A DNA stretch of 64,000 nt, taken from assembly GCA_031308135.1 (NCBI GenBank), contig JAHLJT010000631.1, forward strand, positions 212,768,731 to 212,832,730. The letters run 5' to 3'. Every line of letters starts with the position of its first letter. Within the stretch, counting starts at the first letter, position 1. Source of the DNA: Acheta domesticus (taxonomy: Eukaryota; Arthropoda; Insecta; Orthoptera; Gryllidae). The notes below the pieces were generated by a model. That model did no database searches and was not told the origin of the DNA. It saw only the letters and a list, made by a program, of their open reading frames with translations. Below are positions 10,870 through 23,374 of the stretch, piece after piece. A program made the position numbers and the translations under genes.

Positions 10870-11108
10870 AAGGAGAAAGCGATGGAAAATGCAAAAGGAA
10901 GTTTAGAAATAATTATAGTAATAGACTAAAATTCAGAATTTGGAAAATACGTTGAAATTAATTAATCGACTTCGAACGATTAGTGAGTATGTGCGCTTAA
11001 CTACTATCCAAAGGTGCGACGACAAAAGTCGAAAGCATTAATCCCGAATAGGAGAAATCTGACTTATATGACAAAGAGAGAAAAGGAGAGCGAGAAAGAG
11101 AAAGAGAG

Positions 11109-11141
<33 letters not shown>

Positions 11142-11525
11142 CGAAAAGTGGGGACAGAGGTGTGTGTGACATGCAAGAATGAAAGCATAAAGAGAGGAGT
11201 GACCTTGACTACAAAATTTATGCACATTTCATAGCATCTAGTACCATTAATTTTAAACACTCAAATACTGCAACATTAGATGAGTGTAATGTTCATCATT
11301 TTATATTTTGTGGAATATACGAGTAATGCAAATTTTAATACCATGTTAAATTAATTTATGGCCTTAATATTAATGTATTATATTTTAATATTAGTCTTTT
11401 CATGTCTTCCATTACGCCTAATTTCTTCTGCTGAGGTGTAGTCTACTTATAACGCAATAGATAATTGAGCCACAAAAGTTTAGAAAACAATAAAAGAATA
11501 GGAAAATAACTTGTAGAAAGAAATC
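10870..11525. other. AT-rich intergenic with (GA)n
   Basis: Contains a GA-rich stretch at 11,077-11,141, pure (GA)n from about 11,114. Otherwise nothing recognised. Confidence 0.5.
11114..11141. repeat. (GA)n microsatellite
   Basis: About 14 perfect GA units preceded by imperfect GAGAAA repeats. Confidence 0.9.
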
Positions 11526-12035
11526 ATTTAGTGCGGGTGCGTGAGCATTGCGACAACCGCCGGCGCGAGCTTGGTCCGCGCTTAGACGCCTCGGGAACGC
11601 GAGCGCGGAGGGGAGGGGCGTGAGAATGACAGCGCAGGGGTGAGGCCGCGGAGGCCCGAGCGACGCGTCGTCGCGGGTGGCGTGGGCGCGCGGCGGCGGG
11701 CGGCGGCAGCTGTCTGCAGTTGTCGGGTTTGATCCCGGCGGTGGGGCCCGTGCCGCCGCCTCCGCCTCCGGTTCCTGTTTCCGCCGCGAGCCATTCCCCG
11801 TGGGCGGGGGCGGGGGCGGGGGCGGGGGCGCGCGCGATGGCTGCGCCCGCAGCACCTGTCCCGGGCGCGCGCGAAGCCCGTCGCGGGCATTCCGGAAGGA
11901 AGGCGGCGGCCCCAAGCGCGCGCTCTCGTGTTTCGATGCCGCGTTCGCCGCGAGGCCCCTCGTCCGGTTGCGTAACGCCCGCGCCCGCGCCCGCCCGCTC
12001 GCCAGGGGAGGGTAATCCTGGTAATTGAACCATTC
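11525..12035. other. GC/CpG island 9
   Basis: Strongly CpG-rich with GGGGGC tandem units at 11,803-11,830. Three long overlapping minus-strand frames and two plus-strand ones coexist, which argues that none is selected. Confidence 0.55.
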
Positions 12036-12720
12036 CGCCCCCAACGGCTATTCGGGAGAGCGTTGGAAACTGAAGACCTAGTGACCTTTATAACAGACTT
12101 TGCGGAGACCTTCTGTTGCAAGAACGCATGCGATTTGTCCATTCTGGTTGAAACAAGGTGTTTGATGACCACTTTACTTTTTAAAATTTCCTTTATTTAT
12201 TATTTTGTAAGCTGAGAATACCCTGATTTTATTACGACTTCATGCGAAAAAAATCTTATGAAACGATAATCGTCGCACGTTGAGGAGTGCTATCACGCCC
12301 TTTATAAGAAGCAACTAGTGAACAATATGAATGTGCAAGTAAGGTGTTAATCGCTGGTTAATTAAATGAAATAAGAAAGTGCTCATAAAAAGAAACAAAG
12401 AGGATTAATGTTCTCCTTTTAACTTGTAAATTCCTTTTTAACACATTCAGCAGTGATAGAAAAAAATAATCTTCTGTCTCTTCAAGCTCCAATCTTTGCA
12501 AGTCTGTGTACACTAGTTATTAACATGAACAAGGATAATATGTTATGCAGTATCTAATAACATGTCTTTGATATAACGATGGTAGCAGAAATGCAAATTA
12601 TATTTTTTAATTTAGTTATAACGTTATATTATATTTTTTCACGTTTCATGGATAGTACTTTCTTTACATTATTATATTTTTTTGTTTCTAATTTTTAAGT
12701 TCTAATTTGTGATACTGCAA
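12036..12720. other. AT-rich intergenic, nothing recognised
   Basis: Low-GC DNA. I see no repeats shared with other parts of the window. Confidence 0.5.
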
Positions 12721-12729
12721 TAACTATTA

Positions 12730-12965
12730 GTAAAACAAATTGAGAGACGAATAAGCCTTGGGAGAAACGAGACACGAAGTGTAAACTCTGTCTTGTGGAA
12801 CAAAATTATCACTAACATACTAAAAGACGTCTTCACTCCACTCCTTGGTCAAGAGCGTTACAATATTCGGTTCAGAAGTCTGGGAGTTTGATAAAAGTGA
12901 GAGCGGGAAGCTGCTGGCCCTTAAACTGGGCTACTGGCGTAGAAGTTGCTGTTACAGCAGCGTGA
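12730..12965 (+). pseudogene. LINE reverse-transcriptase fragment, frameshifted
   Basis: Two adjoining frames give a piece typical of the region just after the reverse-transcriptase catalytic core of non-LTR retrotransposons. The first has a run with Thr-Arg-Ser-Val-Asn-Ser-Val-Leu-Trp. The second, after a one-base shift near 12,840, has Phe-Gly-Ser-Glu-Val-Trp followed by Lys-Leu-Leu-Ala-Leu and Tyr-Trp-Arg-Arg-Ser. In the family this is the 'YGSE-W ... L.A.EM..WRRS' block. The fragment is about 80 codons, far below a full polymerase of about 900 residues, and has no catalytic motif. It is a dead remnant. The clade cannot be fixed from so short a piece. Confidence 0.65.
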
Positions 12966-12969
12966 AGAC

Positions 12970-13700
12970 AGAGGCGAATAACTGCTCTTTTTATCAAAAC
13001 GACTCTCCGTCTCTCTCTTTTTTACTCAATGGACAACACAAGCGCCTAAACAGTACACACGATTTTCTCACAAAACGATATTCCCTGATTGATCAGCCTG
13101 AACTCCATGATTTGAACAGACATTTTAATTTCAGGGGATATTTCTTTTGAAGTTCGTGGGATGTTTTAAAAAATCCCAAATTACTCTAAGTTTGTTCAAT
13201 CAAATTTTCGCTCAAATAAAACAATTTACGCTTATTAAAATGGCGCATACCAAATTTTCGCTAAAATTTCTTTTCCAATTTTCAAAACTTTCAAAATTAC
13301 AATTTCTTTCGCCCTTTCTCTTCCTCTATATTATGGAAGCCAATTTTTTAAATGAAATTTATTCTTTAAAATTATATTTTTAAATATCCCCATGTGCAAT
13401 TCAAAAAGCTAAGTAGTGTCAAATTGTGTCAATTTTCCAAGAATTTCTAAAGAAACTTTCCAAACTTGGATTCATTTTTTTCTTTAGTTTTTGTACAGAC
13501 AGGTCAAAATATACTAAATTTCACGAAATGAGCGCAATTTTATTTCAACATCTGAATTTTCAAAATTTACGTATATGTAATTTTCTAGAACATCTTGCAT
13601 GATGATATTATAGACATCTTTTATGATGCATTATAGACATCTTTTATCATTTAATACATTAATGTTCGTTTACTCTTCATCTCTCAGGAAGTTTCTCGAC
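12970..13700. other. AT-rich intergenic
   Basis: TTTTCAAAATT-like phrases at 13.2-13.6 kb vaguely resemble the AT-rich family at 34.5-37.9 kb but could be chance. A short tandem duplication (ATTATAGACATCTTTTAT twice) lies at 13,607-13,647. Confidence 0.4.
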
Positions 13701-13710
13701 ACCTAGAAAG

Positions 13711-13712
<2 letters not shown>

Positions 13713-13774
<62 letters not shown>

Positions 13775-13775
13775 G

Positions 13776-13850
<75 letters not shown>
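13713..13850. repeat. compound microsatellite (AC)n(GCAC)n(AC)n(AT)n
   Basis: Four abutting blocks: AC repeats, about nine CGCA units with one variant, AC again to about 13,808, then (AT)n to about 13,849. The minus-strand 63-codon frame is a by-product. Confidence 0.95.
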
Positions 13851-13851
<1 letters not shown>

Positions 13852-13859
13852 AAACGTAT

Positions 13860-14550
13860 GAATATTTTCTTTCAACTTAGTAAACGAAACAAGCGAAATT
13901 GCTCATGTAGTAATGATAATGTGGACGGTAATTTCTTTTTTTCCTTTTAATTTTTTGCTCGAGTAGACAAAAATGCACTTATGATTAACGCAGAAAACAG
14001 ACTCCCATTAAAACCTCTGAAAGTTTGAAACTGCATCTTCGAAAATTACAAATTCAAATTTCCCACGCTTCGTTTGATGAGAGTCTTCCAACAGATGGGG
14101 ACGAAAGAATTAAATCTAAGTTGGAATATTTTAATATTTCGTAGTTGTTATAAATAATGCAAGAGAGTGCTTACTATTGAACCACCACTTGCTTAAAACT
14201 TTTCACAATATGTCTTTAAAGATTCAGAGTTTGACATCATCTTGTTCGCGAGGGAGGTTGCAATCACAGCAGACTTTACATTTTCTTTGTTGTCGTATGG
14301 TAATTTATAACTCTAAAAGGATGCTTAATACTTTCATTTGCAGTGTCATCAAGCGAAAATGGAAATTGAATGTCTGCACACCAAACACTCTCGATGAATA
14401 GAGAGATCTCACGCACGGATCATATTCACTCACCACTTAAAGCAAGTACGCAATAAAAAAAAAAGCATCCAATCATAGTTCGCAATCCTGTACACACCCG
14501 ACAGACGCCGCTTACAAAAAGACGAAGCCGTGTAATGGATTCCGAAAGAC
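13860..14550. other. intergenic, nothing recognised
   Basis: AT-rich DNA. The 74-codon frame at 14,177-14,401 has no recognisable motif. Confidence 0.45.
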
Positions 14551-14554
14551 TAGC

Positions 14555-15140
14555 CGGCGCCCTCCAAAAAACCTCACGCGCACGCACATGCTCCCGGCAC
14601 GACATAAATACAGGACGTAACTCGCGGCGGCGGCGGCGGGGCGGTGGGGGCGGCGAGCGCCGCCGGTCACGGCACGAGGCCACAGGGAGGCGGCGGTGGC
14701 GGTGGCGGTGGCGGCGGCGGCGGCGGCGCGGAGCCGCGGCGGCGTACTACGCCGCTATCGCGCCATCTCTCGGAGCACGGGCACGCCAGCCGGGGCCGCA
14801 CGCCAACGGAATGCGCCCACCGGCCCGCGGCGCGTCGATACGCTGTCACGTGACCGCCCCGCCCCCGCCCCCGCTCCCACCCACACTCCGCCCGCCTTGT
14901 CGGGCGGGTGGTGCGAAAGCGGCCGCGAGGTAGCTGCGCTATCTGGGGAACTGGGATAATCGCGCCGACTGGTAATAGCTGTGGATTGCGGGACGAGCGA
15001 GGAAGCCGCGTGGGCGAGGGGGAGGGGGAGGGGAATCTGGTGAAGGATGGACGAGGAAGTGGGAGGGGAGTGGCGGAAGGTGAGCGAGGGGGTGAGCGGA
15101 TGGAGGACCCCGATGGCGGGCTTGAGTGGATGTAAAGGTG
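14555..15140. other. GC/CpG island 10
   Basis: Contains (GGC)n/(GGT)n runs at 14,625-14,735 and CpG-rich sequence to 14,950, grading into G-rich GAGGGGG repeats at about 15,018. A donor-like AAG|GTGAGT occurs at 15,131-15,139 but no coding exon before it is convincing. Confidence 0.5.
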
Positions 15141-15144
15141 AGTC

Positions 15145-16590
15145 GCATGACTTGCTAATGAGAAATTGGGAGTGCCGACTTGTGTGGTAATAGGTGCAGG
15201 CGGAGAAGTGGGTGATAGAAGAGTGAGATGTACATGAGAACGAGGAGAGCGAAGAGTAATAATGCGATGTGAGAAAAGCAGGTTACGAAATACCCGCAGT
15301 TAAACAGCCGAGATGTTTAACGAGAAGTGTGGAGATGAAAATCTTGAGTAAGAAGGAGCTGATGAATCAGTTAGGTGTATCATTTCTGGCGAGATCTTGC
15401 ATATCTCTGGGGAGGTAATTTGACATTCATACATGGATAGAAAGTCCGCTGCATCATGAAATTATTAGTTATTAAGCAAATAAAGTGTAGAGGATGAGAT
15501 TAAAGTGTGAGAAGGAAGCAGCCGAAATCATTACGAAAATGATACAGTGCAATGGAGTTTGGGAAGAGATTAATGTCTGTTGCAGAATTATCCGTGTATG
15601 AAAGATTTCAACGGTAGAAGGAAACTTGGTAGTGCAAAGTAATAAACGGTTTGAACATTAGCATCTATTTTCATAAATGATCCTTCGCCACAATTACGAT
15701 CGCGATTCTGATTGCAATTCTTGTATAAATTATCTGAGACATAACAACCTTGCTCTTCGAAGTTTAAACATCGTCAATCACTTTCAATTATTCACACCTT
15801 TATAAAATTGCTATCTAAAATCATTGCTACTCAGTTGTAATGACACAAAATTGAAGAAATATGCAAATGAAGTAACGAAATTGAAGCCACAATCAATGAT
15901 CACACAACCAATGATTGATCTTAATAGAATCCCATAACGAGTTGCCGTGTTAAACAATGCTAAGAGCTATTGTTCTTAAATTACTTTTTCTTGAATTGTA
16001 TTTTTAATACTTTATAATATCACCTGTTTTCTCTCAGATCTACAGCCCAAAACGAAATCTACAACTAAAATTACAATGCAAAGACTGAAAAAAATAGTTA
16101 AGTTTAACGAAAAGAAAATTTGAGGACCTATTTCGTGCTATGAAAAGGAAGAATTTATAAACCGAGTGACACAATTAAAGCGTGAAATAATTATAATGAC
16201 ACATGTAATAGCTATGAGAAGGAGGCATCAGAATTGAAGTGAATGATAGCAAGAGAATGCTTTCCTAATTAGCAAGGAACGGAAATAGGCGTGGACGAAT
16301 TGAGGATGACGAAGACCAGGCCTAGGAGTCAGGATTCGAAAACACTCTAACACTTTCTTTGGAATCCTCAGCGTAACTTAAGCAATATGAACTGAACAGT
16401 GGTGAGAATACTGTGAGTGGATGTATGTATTTGGCAATTTAGGGTTGACTGTTTTTTGAGACCTGGGCTCTTTTTATTACCACGCCTGGTTGTAAGGAAG
16501 ACATGTGACGAGCATGACGTTTTCTTCGTCATACCTGGTCTGCGTGAGCTTTTTCTTTTTCTTCACAGCTACAAAAATTGAGACGATTTG
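15145..16590. other. intergenic, nothing recognised
   Basis: Starts A/G-rich and becomes AT-rich. No family repeats, open frames of note or RNA genes seen. Confidence 0.5.
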
Positions 16591-16611
16591 AATTAGAAAG
16601 TTACCTACTCA

Positions 16612-16690
16612 TTTTTGCTCCAGCTGGGAATCAAATCCGGAAACGCCTCACAGAAAGCTCAGTCCATGAACTACCTGAGGAGCATACTCA
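16612..16690 (-). repeat. possible tRNA-derived SINE head
   Basis: On the minus strand GGATTTGATTCCC (from 16,626-16,638) resembles an RNA polymerase III box B. The preceding sequence could be a degenerate box A. The body was not recognised. Confidence 0.3.
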
Positions 16691-16694
16691 AAAT

Positions 16695-18165
16695 ATCGAA
16701 ATCATTTTATAAAACATAGATATACTTCGTGAGACTGGCTGAAATGATGGCTGAAATAATAATGTTTTGCATTTTAATGAGTTTGCTTTCTCTTCACACC
16801 AAACTTTGAAGTTGCTGACAATAAGATGCTTCTGAATATTGCGAATCATCGTACCACACTTTTATGTCAATTAATAAATCAAGGTGTATATGGTCATCAG
16901 CTCCAACAATCTATGAATCATCCCCTTTTCAGGTCAAAGGTCTCACCTTATCAGGTGAGAAGAGAACGAGTGAACTAGGAGCTGGTGATCATATCCTCTG
17001 GTATAGGATACGACATTCAAAATCAAAGATGTTAATAATACCCAAAACATGTTTGTTTTTAAACATCGTTGATTTTGAAACTCAGTAATCTCTAACATTA
17101 ACGTTCGTGCGAAGGAGAACTGAATTTGGTAGTGGTCTTATATATTAATTTATAATTAATATTTAACAGAAAAAAGGAAGTAAAAAAAATAACAAAACCA
17201 AGCTTGAGCGCTCAGTGTGGGAGGGAAGGTGTAGGAAATACCAAGGAACCATGATCGTCTCTCGGGCACGAGAGAGCCTTCTCGATGGGGATACAACAAA
17301 CAGCGTTCGCTTCGCTCGAGCAGGAATATCATCAGTTATTTCACCATTTAACATTAACAAAGTGTGATTATTATCGGACTACTTTATTCACAAACAAGAC
17401 AAAGAAAATGTAAAAGCATCAAGAACTAAACACTGTTAAAAAATTGGCTGAAATATATCAATGTTTAAAACATCTTTAAAATATTTCTTATAAAAAGTTG
17501 TTTTGAAAACATGCGCATCAATGTCGCGTCCCTAATCTGGTTTCGGTTCGTCAGCGGGCGCAGAGGTGTATGGCAGCTACTTCTAATTCCGACCGCCTAC
17601 GCCCCTATTACCGCCGCTGTCACAGCCGCTTGACACTTTCTCTCTTCTGACTATATGTGTTCCCTATATTTTTGAGAGTCATATTAGATTATTACAGAAC
17701 ATATTGGTGTTGTTATACCATATATATTGTATTATCATATTTATATCATTTATTATTATTATTATTATCATTCTCATTATCTAGTTGTCCAAGATGATGC
17801 TCCGATTCAATTTTGAAAAGAGTTATTATTTTAGGAAAATACCATAGATTCTGCATTACTTTTATCATTACGGTTATCGAACCTACTTTTTGAGCCACAA
17901 GTATGTATTAACGTATATCCTGAGACATGGGCATCGCTGGTCAGGGGAGGGGGCACGTCCTACGTAATATATATTTATGTACTTCCAATAGTATTGTTCT
18001 ATTTTTTTTACTATTTACGCGTGAACGATGTATTAACTGGACTACATATACCCATCGGTACGATTTAGAGCAGACGTACGAAGCCATTACAAATATGATC
18101 GGAACTTTAGCCTTTTCCGAAGACTGAAATCATACTTAAGATTGATTGTTCGTGATTCTGGGCGA
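16695..18165. other. AT-rich intergenic, nothing recognised
   Basis: Includes a perfect short hairpin at 16,943-16,962 (CTCACCT/AGGTGAG), a short (ATT)n at 17,752-17,770 and a moderate-GC patch at 17,540-17,640. Confidence 0.5.
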
Positions 18166-18169
18166 GTCA

Positions 18170-18703
18170 ACTATAGAGGTCATAATTCCCATAAATGTAG
18201 TGCGTGTTTTTCATCAGGAAGTGTCAGTGATCCTTTCCCGCTGCATGGCGAGATCCGGCGCCGACATACCGTCGACTAGCGGGGTTTCCCCCAACCAGGC
18301 ATCTCCCACCCGCGGGACACCGCTCCAGCCGGGACAAGCTCTCAGTACCTGACCGGTCTCCCGGCATGTATGGTAGTGTAGTGCATGTTAGTGTGCGCGT
18401 GTGTGTGTGTGTGTGTGTAAGAGGGTGAGGATAGGACAAGGAAGAGGAAGGAAATATCGCGCGAGGTCCGTGGCCCGTTTGTTGGGCTACTGCTTCGACA
18501 TTCGCCACGTGTTGATCGGAGAAATCATGGAAAACTACCGATGAGAGCAGCTGGCCGCTACAATTCTCTTCCAAACAGCGACGGAATTCGACCTAGCTGA
18601 CAAGTTAGTGTCGAAAATCCTGCCACCGTCGGGACTCAAACCTAGGACTTCCCGATCAGAGGGACTGCAGTGACATCAGTTGATGCTGAGCCATCTCTCC
18701 CGG
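18170..18703 (-). repeat. ~500-bp tRNA-derived SINE, best copy
   Basis: Read on the minus strand it begins with a tRNA-like head: box A-like TGGCTCAGCATCA (18,682-18,694) and box B-like TAGGTTTGAGTCCC (within 18,631-18,645). A body of about 430 bases follows. Homologous blocks occur in plus orientation at 33.85-34.27 and 48.48-48.94 kb, and as fragments at 2.4, 25.6-26.0 and 47.5 kb. This copy carries an internal (GT)n at 18,397-18,418. SINEs have no protein and are copied by LINE machinery. The open frames here are incidental. Confidence 0.7.
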
Positions 18704-18762
18704 TCGTACTTAAGAAACTGTATGACACAGAAAATATTGAATATGTTATTATTTGCCACGCA

Positions 18763-18764
<2 letters not shown>

Positions 18765-18802
<38 letters not shown>

Positions 18803-18846
18803 AGCACATACACACACACACACTCACACACTCTCTCTTTCACACA
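18765..18846. repeat. (CT)n(CA)n microsatellite
   Basis: About 14 CT units, then interrupted CA repeats and CTCTCT again. It leads directly into the 21-bp array. Confidence 0.9.
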
Positions 18847-19896
18847 CGGACGAACTTAACTTACAGACGGACGAAGTTAACTTACAGACGGACGAACTTA
18901 ACTTACAGACGGACGAACGTAACTTACAGACGGACGAACGTAACTTACAGACGGACGAACGTAACTTACAGACGGACGAACGTAACTTACAGACGGACGA
19001 ACGTAACTTACAGACGGACGAACTTAACTTACAGACGGACGAACGTAACTTACAGACGAACGAACTTAACTTACAGACGGACGAACGTAACTTACAGACG
19101 GACGAACGTAACTTACAGACCGACGAACTTAACTTACAGACGGACGAACTTAACTTACAGACGGACGAACTTAACTTACAGACGGACGAACTTAACTTAC
19201 AGACGGACGAACTTAACTTACAGACGGACGAACTTAACTTACAGACGGACGAACTTAACTTACAGACGGACGAACTTAACTTACAGACGGACGAACTTAA
19301 CTTACAGACGGACGAACTTAACTTACAGACGGACGAACTTAACTTACAGACGGACGAACTTAACTTACAGACGGACGAACTTAACTTACAGACGGACGAA
19401 CTTAACTTACAGACGGACGAACTTAACTTACAGACGGACGAACTTAACTTACAGACGGACGAACTTAACTTACAGACGGACGAACTTAACTTACAGACGG
19501 ACGAACTTAACTTACAGACGGACGAACTTAACTTACAGACGGACGAACTTAACTTACAGACGGACGAACTTAACTTACAGACGGACGAACTTAACTTACA
19601 GACGGACGAACTTAACTTACAGACGGACGAACTTAACTTACAGACGGACGAACTTAACTTACAGACGGACGAACTTAACTTACAGACGGACGAACTTAAC
19701 TTACAGACGGACGAACTTAACTTACAGACGGACGAACTTAACTTACAGACGGACGAACTTAACTTACAGACGGACGAACTTAACTTACAGACGGACGAAC
19801 TTAACTTACAGACGGACGAACTTAACTTACAGACGGACGAACTTAACTTACAGACGGACGAACTTAACTTACAGACGGACGAACTTAACTTACAGA
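18847..19896. repeat. 50-copy 21-bp tandem array
   Basis: 1,050 bases make exactly 50 units of about CGGACGAACTTAACTTACA plus GA, with no length change. Units 4-8, 10, 12 and 13 carry GAACGTAAC instead of GAACTTAAC. Unit 2 has GAAGTTAAC and unit 11 reads ACGAACGAAC. From unit 14 on all 37 units appear identical. Since 21 is divisible by three, reading frames stay open right through on both strands (412-514 codons in all), giving heptads such as Leu-Thr-Tyr-Arg-Arg-Thr-Asn. The coding appearance is a consequence of the period and I do not call a gene. Confidence 0.97.
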
Positions 19897-20285
19897 CGTA
19901 CGAACTAACAGGCGGACGAACTAACAGAAGAACGAACAAACAGGACCAACAAACAGAAGGACGAACAAACAGAAGGACGAACAAACAGAAGGACGAACAA
20001 ACAGAAGGACGAACAAACAGAAGGACGAACAAACAGAAGGACGAACAAACAGGACGAACAAACAGAAGGACGAACAAACAGAAGGACGAACAAACAGAGG
20101 GACGAACAGCAGACGGAAGGGCATATGAACGGACAGACGGACTGATATACGGAAAGGTAGACGGTCGGACTAACGAATGGGTAGACGGACGATTAGAGGG
20201 CAGGTAGGCGGGCTGTAGACGGTTGGGTAGACAGACGGTTGGGTAGATAGATAGGTAGACAGGCAGGTAGACTGGTGAGGAGATG
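19897..20285. repeat. 16-bp tandem array and degenerate GACGG repeats
   Basis: About ten units of GACGAACAAACAGAAG (19,920-20,100, with deletions) follow the 21-bp array. They grade into loose GGACAGACGG and GGGTAGACAG repeats to about 20,285. All share a GACGAAC/GACGGAC core with the 21-bp unit, suggesting descent from one seed. Confidence 0.9.
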
Positions 20286-20299
20286 GACAGGCAAGCGGG

Positions 20300-21330
20300 C
20301 AAGAAGATGGACCGCCGGATTGAGGTTTTCAATACCACAAATTCTAAATCACTTATTTCCGTCATCACGTATACGTAAACATTACTTTATATTACATTTT
20401 TACATTCAAACTGTGAGTATACCTTTATTCATTAGTAGTATAAGAGAACAACAAAATATGTATAGAATAATTCTTCCAAATTACTTAAACCACTGTGGTT
20501 CGAGTAACATCTTCATGAAAGATCTCTCACAAATTGAATAACTACTAGAAACATTTCTCATTGAAAAGAAACATTTTCTCAAAGTGTCTAATTATGGCAC
20601 ACTAATATTGACAGATTCAAATTCTTTACAGGTATAGGTGTCCTGAAACGCTAGTACTCTTCACTTGTTGAATAATGGTATCCAAAACACTGAGGTACTA
20701 CATTTTTAAGTAGCCAAATGTCAAGGGTAGAAAAATCGATGTTCTAGATAAAACATAAAGCGGTCAGTAACCTTCACGGATTTTCGAAGAGCGAATACTC
20801 TCTGAAGATGAAGAAAAAGCACTTTCTGTAAATAAGCATCGAAGGTGCAAAGGTTGGCTTGCAGAAATAATAAATGACATTTTATAGCAGGACAATAAAG
20901 TTGAATTCGGAAGGGTAATAATAGATCTAAAACTAAACATCTAAATACTGTATTAATATTTCCACAATCATAACTTATAATTATGTTTTTAATATTAAGG
21001 ATTAAAAATATATCGCAATTATCAGGACCATTATCATCAAGAATTAGCTTGAAGCCAGTTTTGAGCAGACCTGATGATTCCCATGTTATCCGTTTACACT
21101 TTCATTACGCTTGATTCACGGCACCAGCTTCTGCGTGACGAGAAGCCTGTCACCTCAATTAGTAAATATGTGTACAAAGAAATTAAATCTCCAATTCTGG
21201 CCTGAACGCAGTAGTTCCCATTACATGGCATACCGTGGAATTGCTTCCAAAGGATCGATGAGTATTGATTGCAAAGGTCGCGAGTTGATACACGGCATCG
21301 ACTCGCCACCAGTGTCTTTTACGGCCGGGT
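20300..21330. other. AT-rich intergenic, nothing recognised
   Basis: No repeat relationship or supported coding sequence seen. Confidence 0.5.
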
Positions 21331-21339
21331 GAACGACAC

Positions 21340-22330
21340 TGGCGACCTATTCCAGGAGCGTGAACGGATCCCCCAAACGCGACCGTGCCCCACGTCAGCA
21401 CCCGCCCAGGAAGCGGTTCTCCTCTCCTCTCCTCTCCTCCTGTCGTGGGATCGGGGCGAGGCGCCGCGACGCCGCGCCGGCGCGCTGGGCGTCGGGCCGG
21501 TAATTACGTCGGCGACGAAGGCGCGCGGGCGCGCGGGCGCCGCGGCGGCGGAGGCGGCGGCGGCGGCGGCGCCGCTCAGGCCCACCTGCTGACTCAGCCG
21601 TGAGTCAGGGCCGGCCTCGCCCCCGCCCGCGCCCGCGCCGCCGGCGCCGGCCGGGGCCGCTCGCGTGCCCCGCCAGCGCGCCGCCGCCTCCGCCTCCCGC
21701 GGCTCCGCACGCAGCGCCGCCCGGGATGTGCGCCCCCGCCCCCGCCCCCGGCGCCGCGCGCCGGCGCCTTCGCCCGCCCCCGCCGCCCCCGCGCCGGCGC
21801 CGCCGCCCCGCATTACGACACAGTCCGCCGGCGCCCCGCCCCGCCCGCGCCTCGGCCGAGAAATACTGCTTACTTTATGGCTCCGCTAGTTACACGTGTT
21901 GTATTTTCCAAGGGCCCCGCGCTTGAGCTGGCGTGCCTGCGTCACATTAATGCCCCGCGAGTTTGATCCTCCGGCCCTGTTATTTTGGTTCGCGGTTTGT
22001 TTTCTTCAGTGGCGCGCCGGGTGGATCGCGAGGGCTGCGTTGCCCCTCTGGCGGGCGGCCTCTGCTTCTCGCTGCGGCGGCTCGCGGTTAACGAACCCGA
22101 GATGAGCGGCGCGCGGCGCGGCGCGGTCACGTCATCAACAAGCGCTCTGTGGGGTCGACCCGTTTACGTGTACGAACTCCGGGTGGAGTATCTAGCTTCC
22201 TACGAAGTTGACTAGGTCATGGGTGACCTATTTATAGAGTTTACCCTCCGAAATGGGGTCACGCAACGCACTCCGTTGCGCGTTCCCCGCGCGTCGAGTG
22301 CGCGCGCGAGGCAGGACGTCGGCGCGCCGC
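21340..22330. promoter_or_regulatory. GC/CpG island 11, the largest, with tandem AP-1/Maf sites
   Basis: Almost 1 kb of CpG-rich sequence. TGCTGACTCAGC at 21,587-21,598 is a near-complete Maf recognition element, and TGAGTCA follows at 21,601-21,607, giving a partly palindromic pair. Overlapping GC-rich open frames occur on both strands (164 codons minus, 108 plus) and I cannot support either. This is the best candidate in the window for a real promoter. Confidence 0.5.
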
Positions 22331-22339
22331 CCCCGCACA

Positions 22340-23370
22340 TCGATCTACTTCAGGGCCTCCTTTCGATCGCTCGGCCGATTCGGCCCTCTTCGAGATTTCT
22401 ATCGCTCTCTAGAAATGCGCCCGAAATGAGATTTAAAGTCCCGCTTAGCCAAAACACGGAAGGGAAGATTATGAATAACTCAGGGGTTCGGATAACGTCT
22501 CTTGAGTAGATTAAACTCTTCTCAGATGAATTGCAAGAAAAGATGTTAAGTGACGCCGACTACTAAATGGCGTTTCATACTGAGAGTTGTTCCTGCAAAT
22601 CGTGTGTCTCGCTGGTCAAGAAAGTGCCATTAGCGACGTAAGAAGGTGCGTGTATTATCTGATAACAATAAGGGAAATGATAAAATGAAATATTAATTTC
22701 CTTTTTTTGGTTGGTTTGAACTGTGTTTACTGCCTATAAGGAATGCCAGCAATTCCAGTATTAAATAAAATTAACTTAATAACATGTTCTGCCTTCATGG
22801 AGAGCTGAATGCCAAGAAGTGAATATCGCATTCTCAACAGAACAAATATATAGCTGAATTGAATTTGTTCCAGGAAAGATGAAGGAGAAGCACGTGTGTT
22901 TCTTTCAAACAATTTTAGTTTTAAAAGACACATTAATATACTACAAATATTTTATCCGTATTACATTATGTATTGGAAGTATTATTGCTGATAAATGTTA
23001 CGTTTATATTAAATGTATAATTTATTAAATGTATTATAATTTAATACCTGCACACTTCACAGATTTCATTTGAATTCAAATCTCGGCCCAGATAATTTAA
23101 TTTGTTAATACTGATCCTGCAAATATCTGCTCTTCTTTTCAAACCCAAGAATGGTTATAATCAGAAAATTGTAAATAATTTGATGAATTCCTCAAATTTT
23201 GCATCGAGTTGCGTTAGTTTGTTCTTCAAATTTATCATCTCACACTTTAATCGATATATTAAACATCAACCAAAATAAAGTTCGCCTTCCAGGAACCATT
23301 GCATTCGCTCTTTTCTTCCCACGCAATTAACAAAACCCTGTAAGTGAGTGCAAGTCGAATGAGTGCGGAT
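22340..23370. other. AT-rich intergenic, nothing recognised
   Basis: Low-GC sequence without repeats shared elsewhere in the window, as far as I can see. Confidence 0.5.
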
Positions 23371-23374
23371 GAAA

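Noticed and set aside
11418..12172. Overlapping 169-208-codon minus-strand frames
   Set aside because: Several frames on both strands are open over the same CpG island, as expected for stop-poor GC-rich DNA.
18847..19896. Regular 21-bp repeats suggestive of a CRISPR array
   Set aside because: Units are directly adjacent with no spacers and the genome is eukaryotic.
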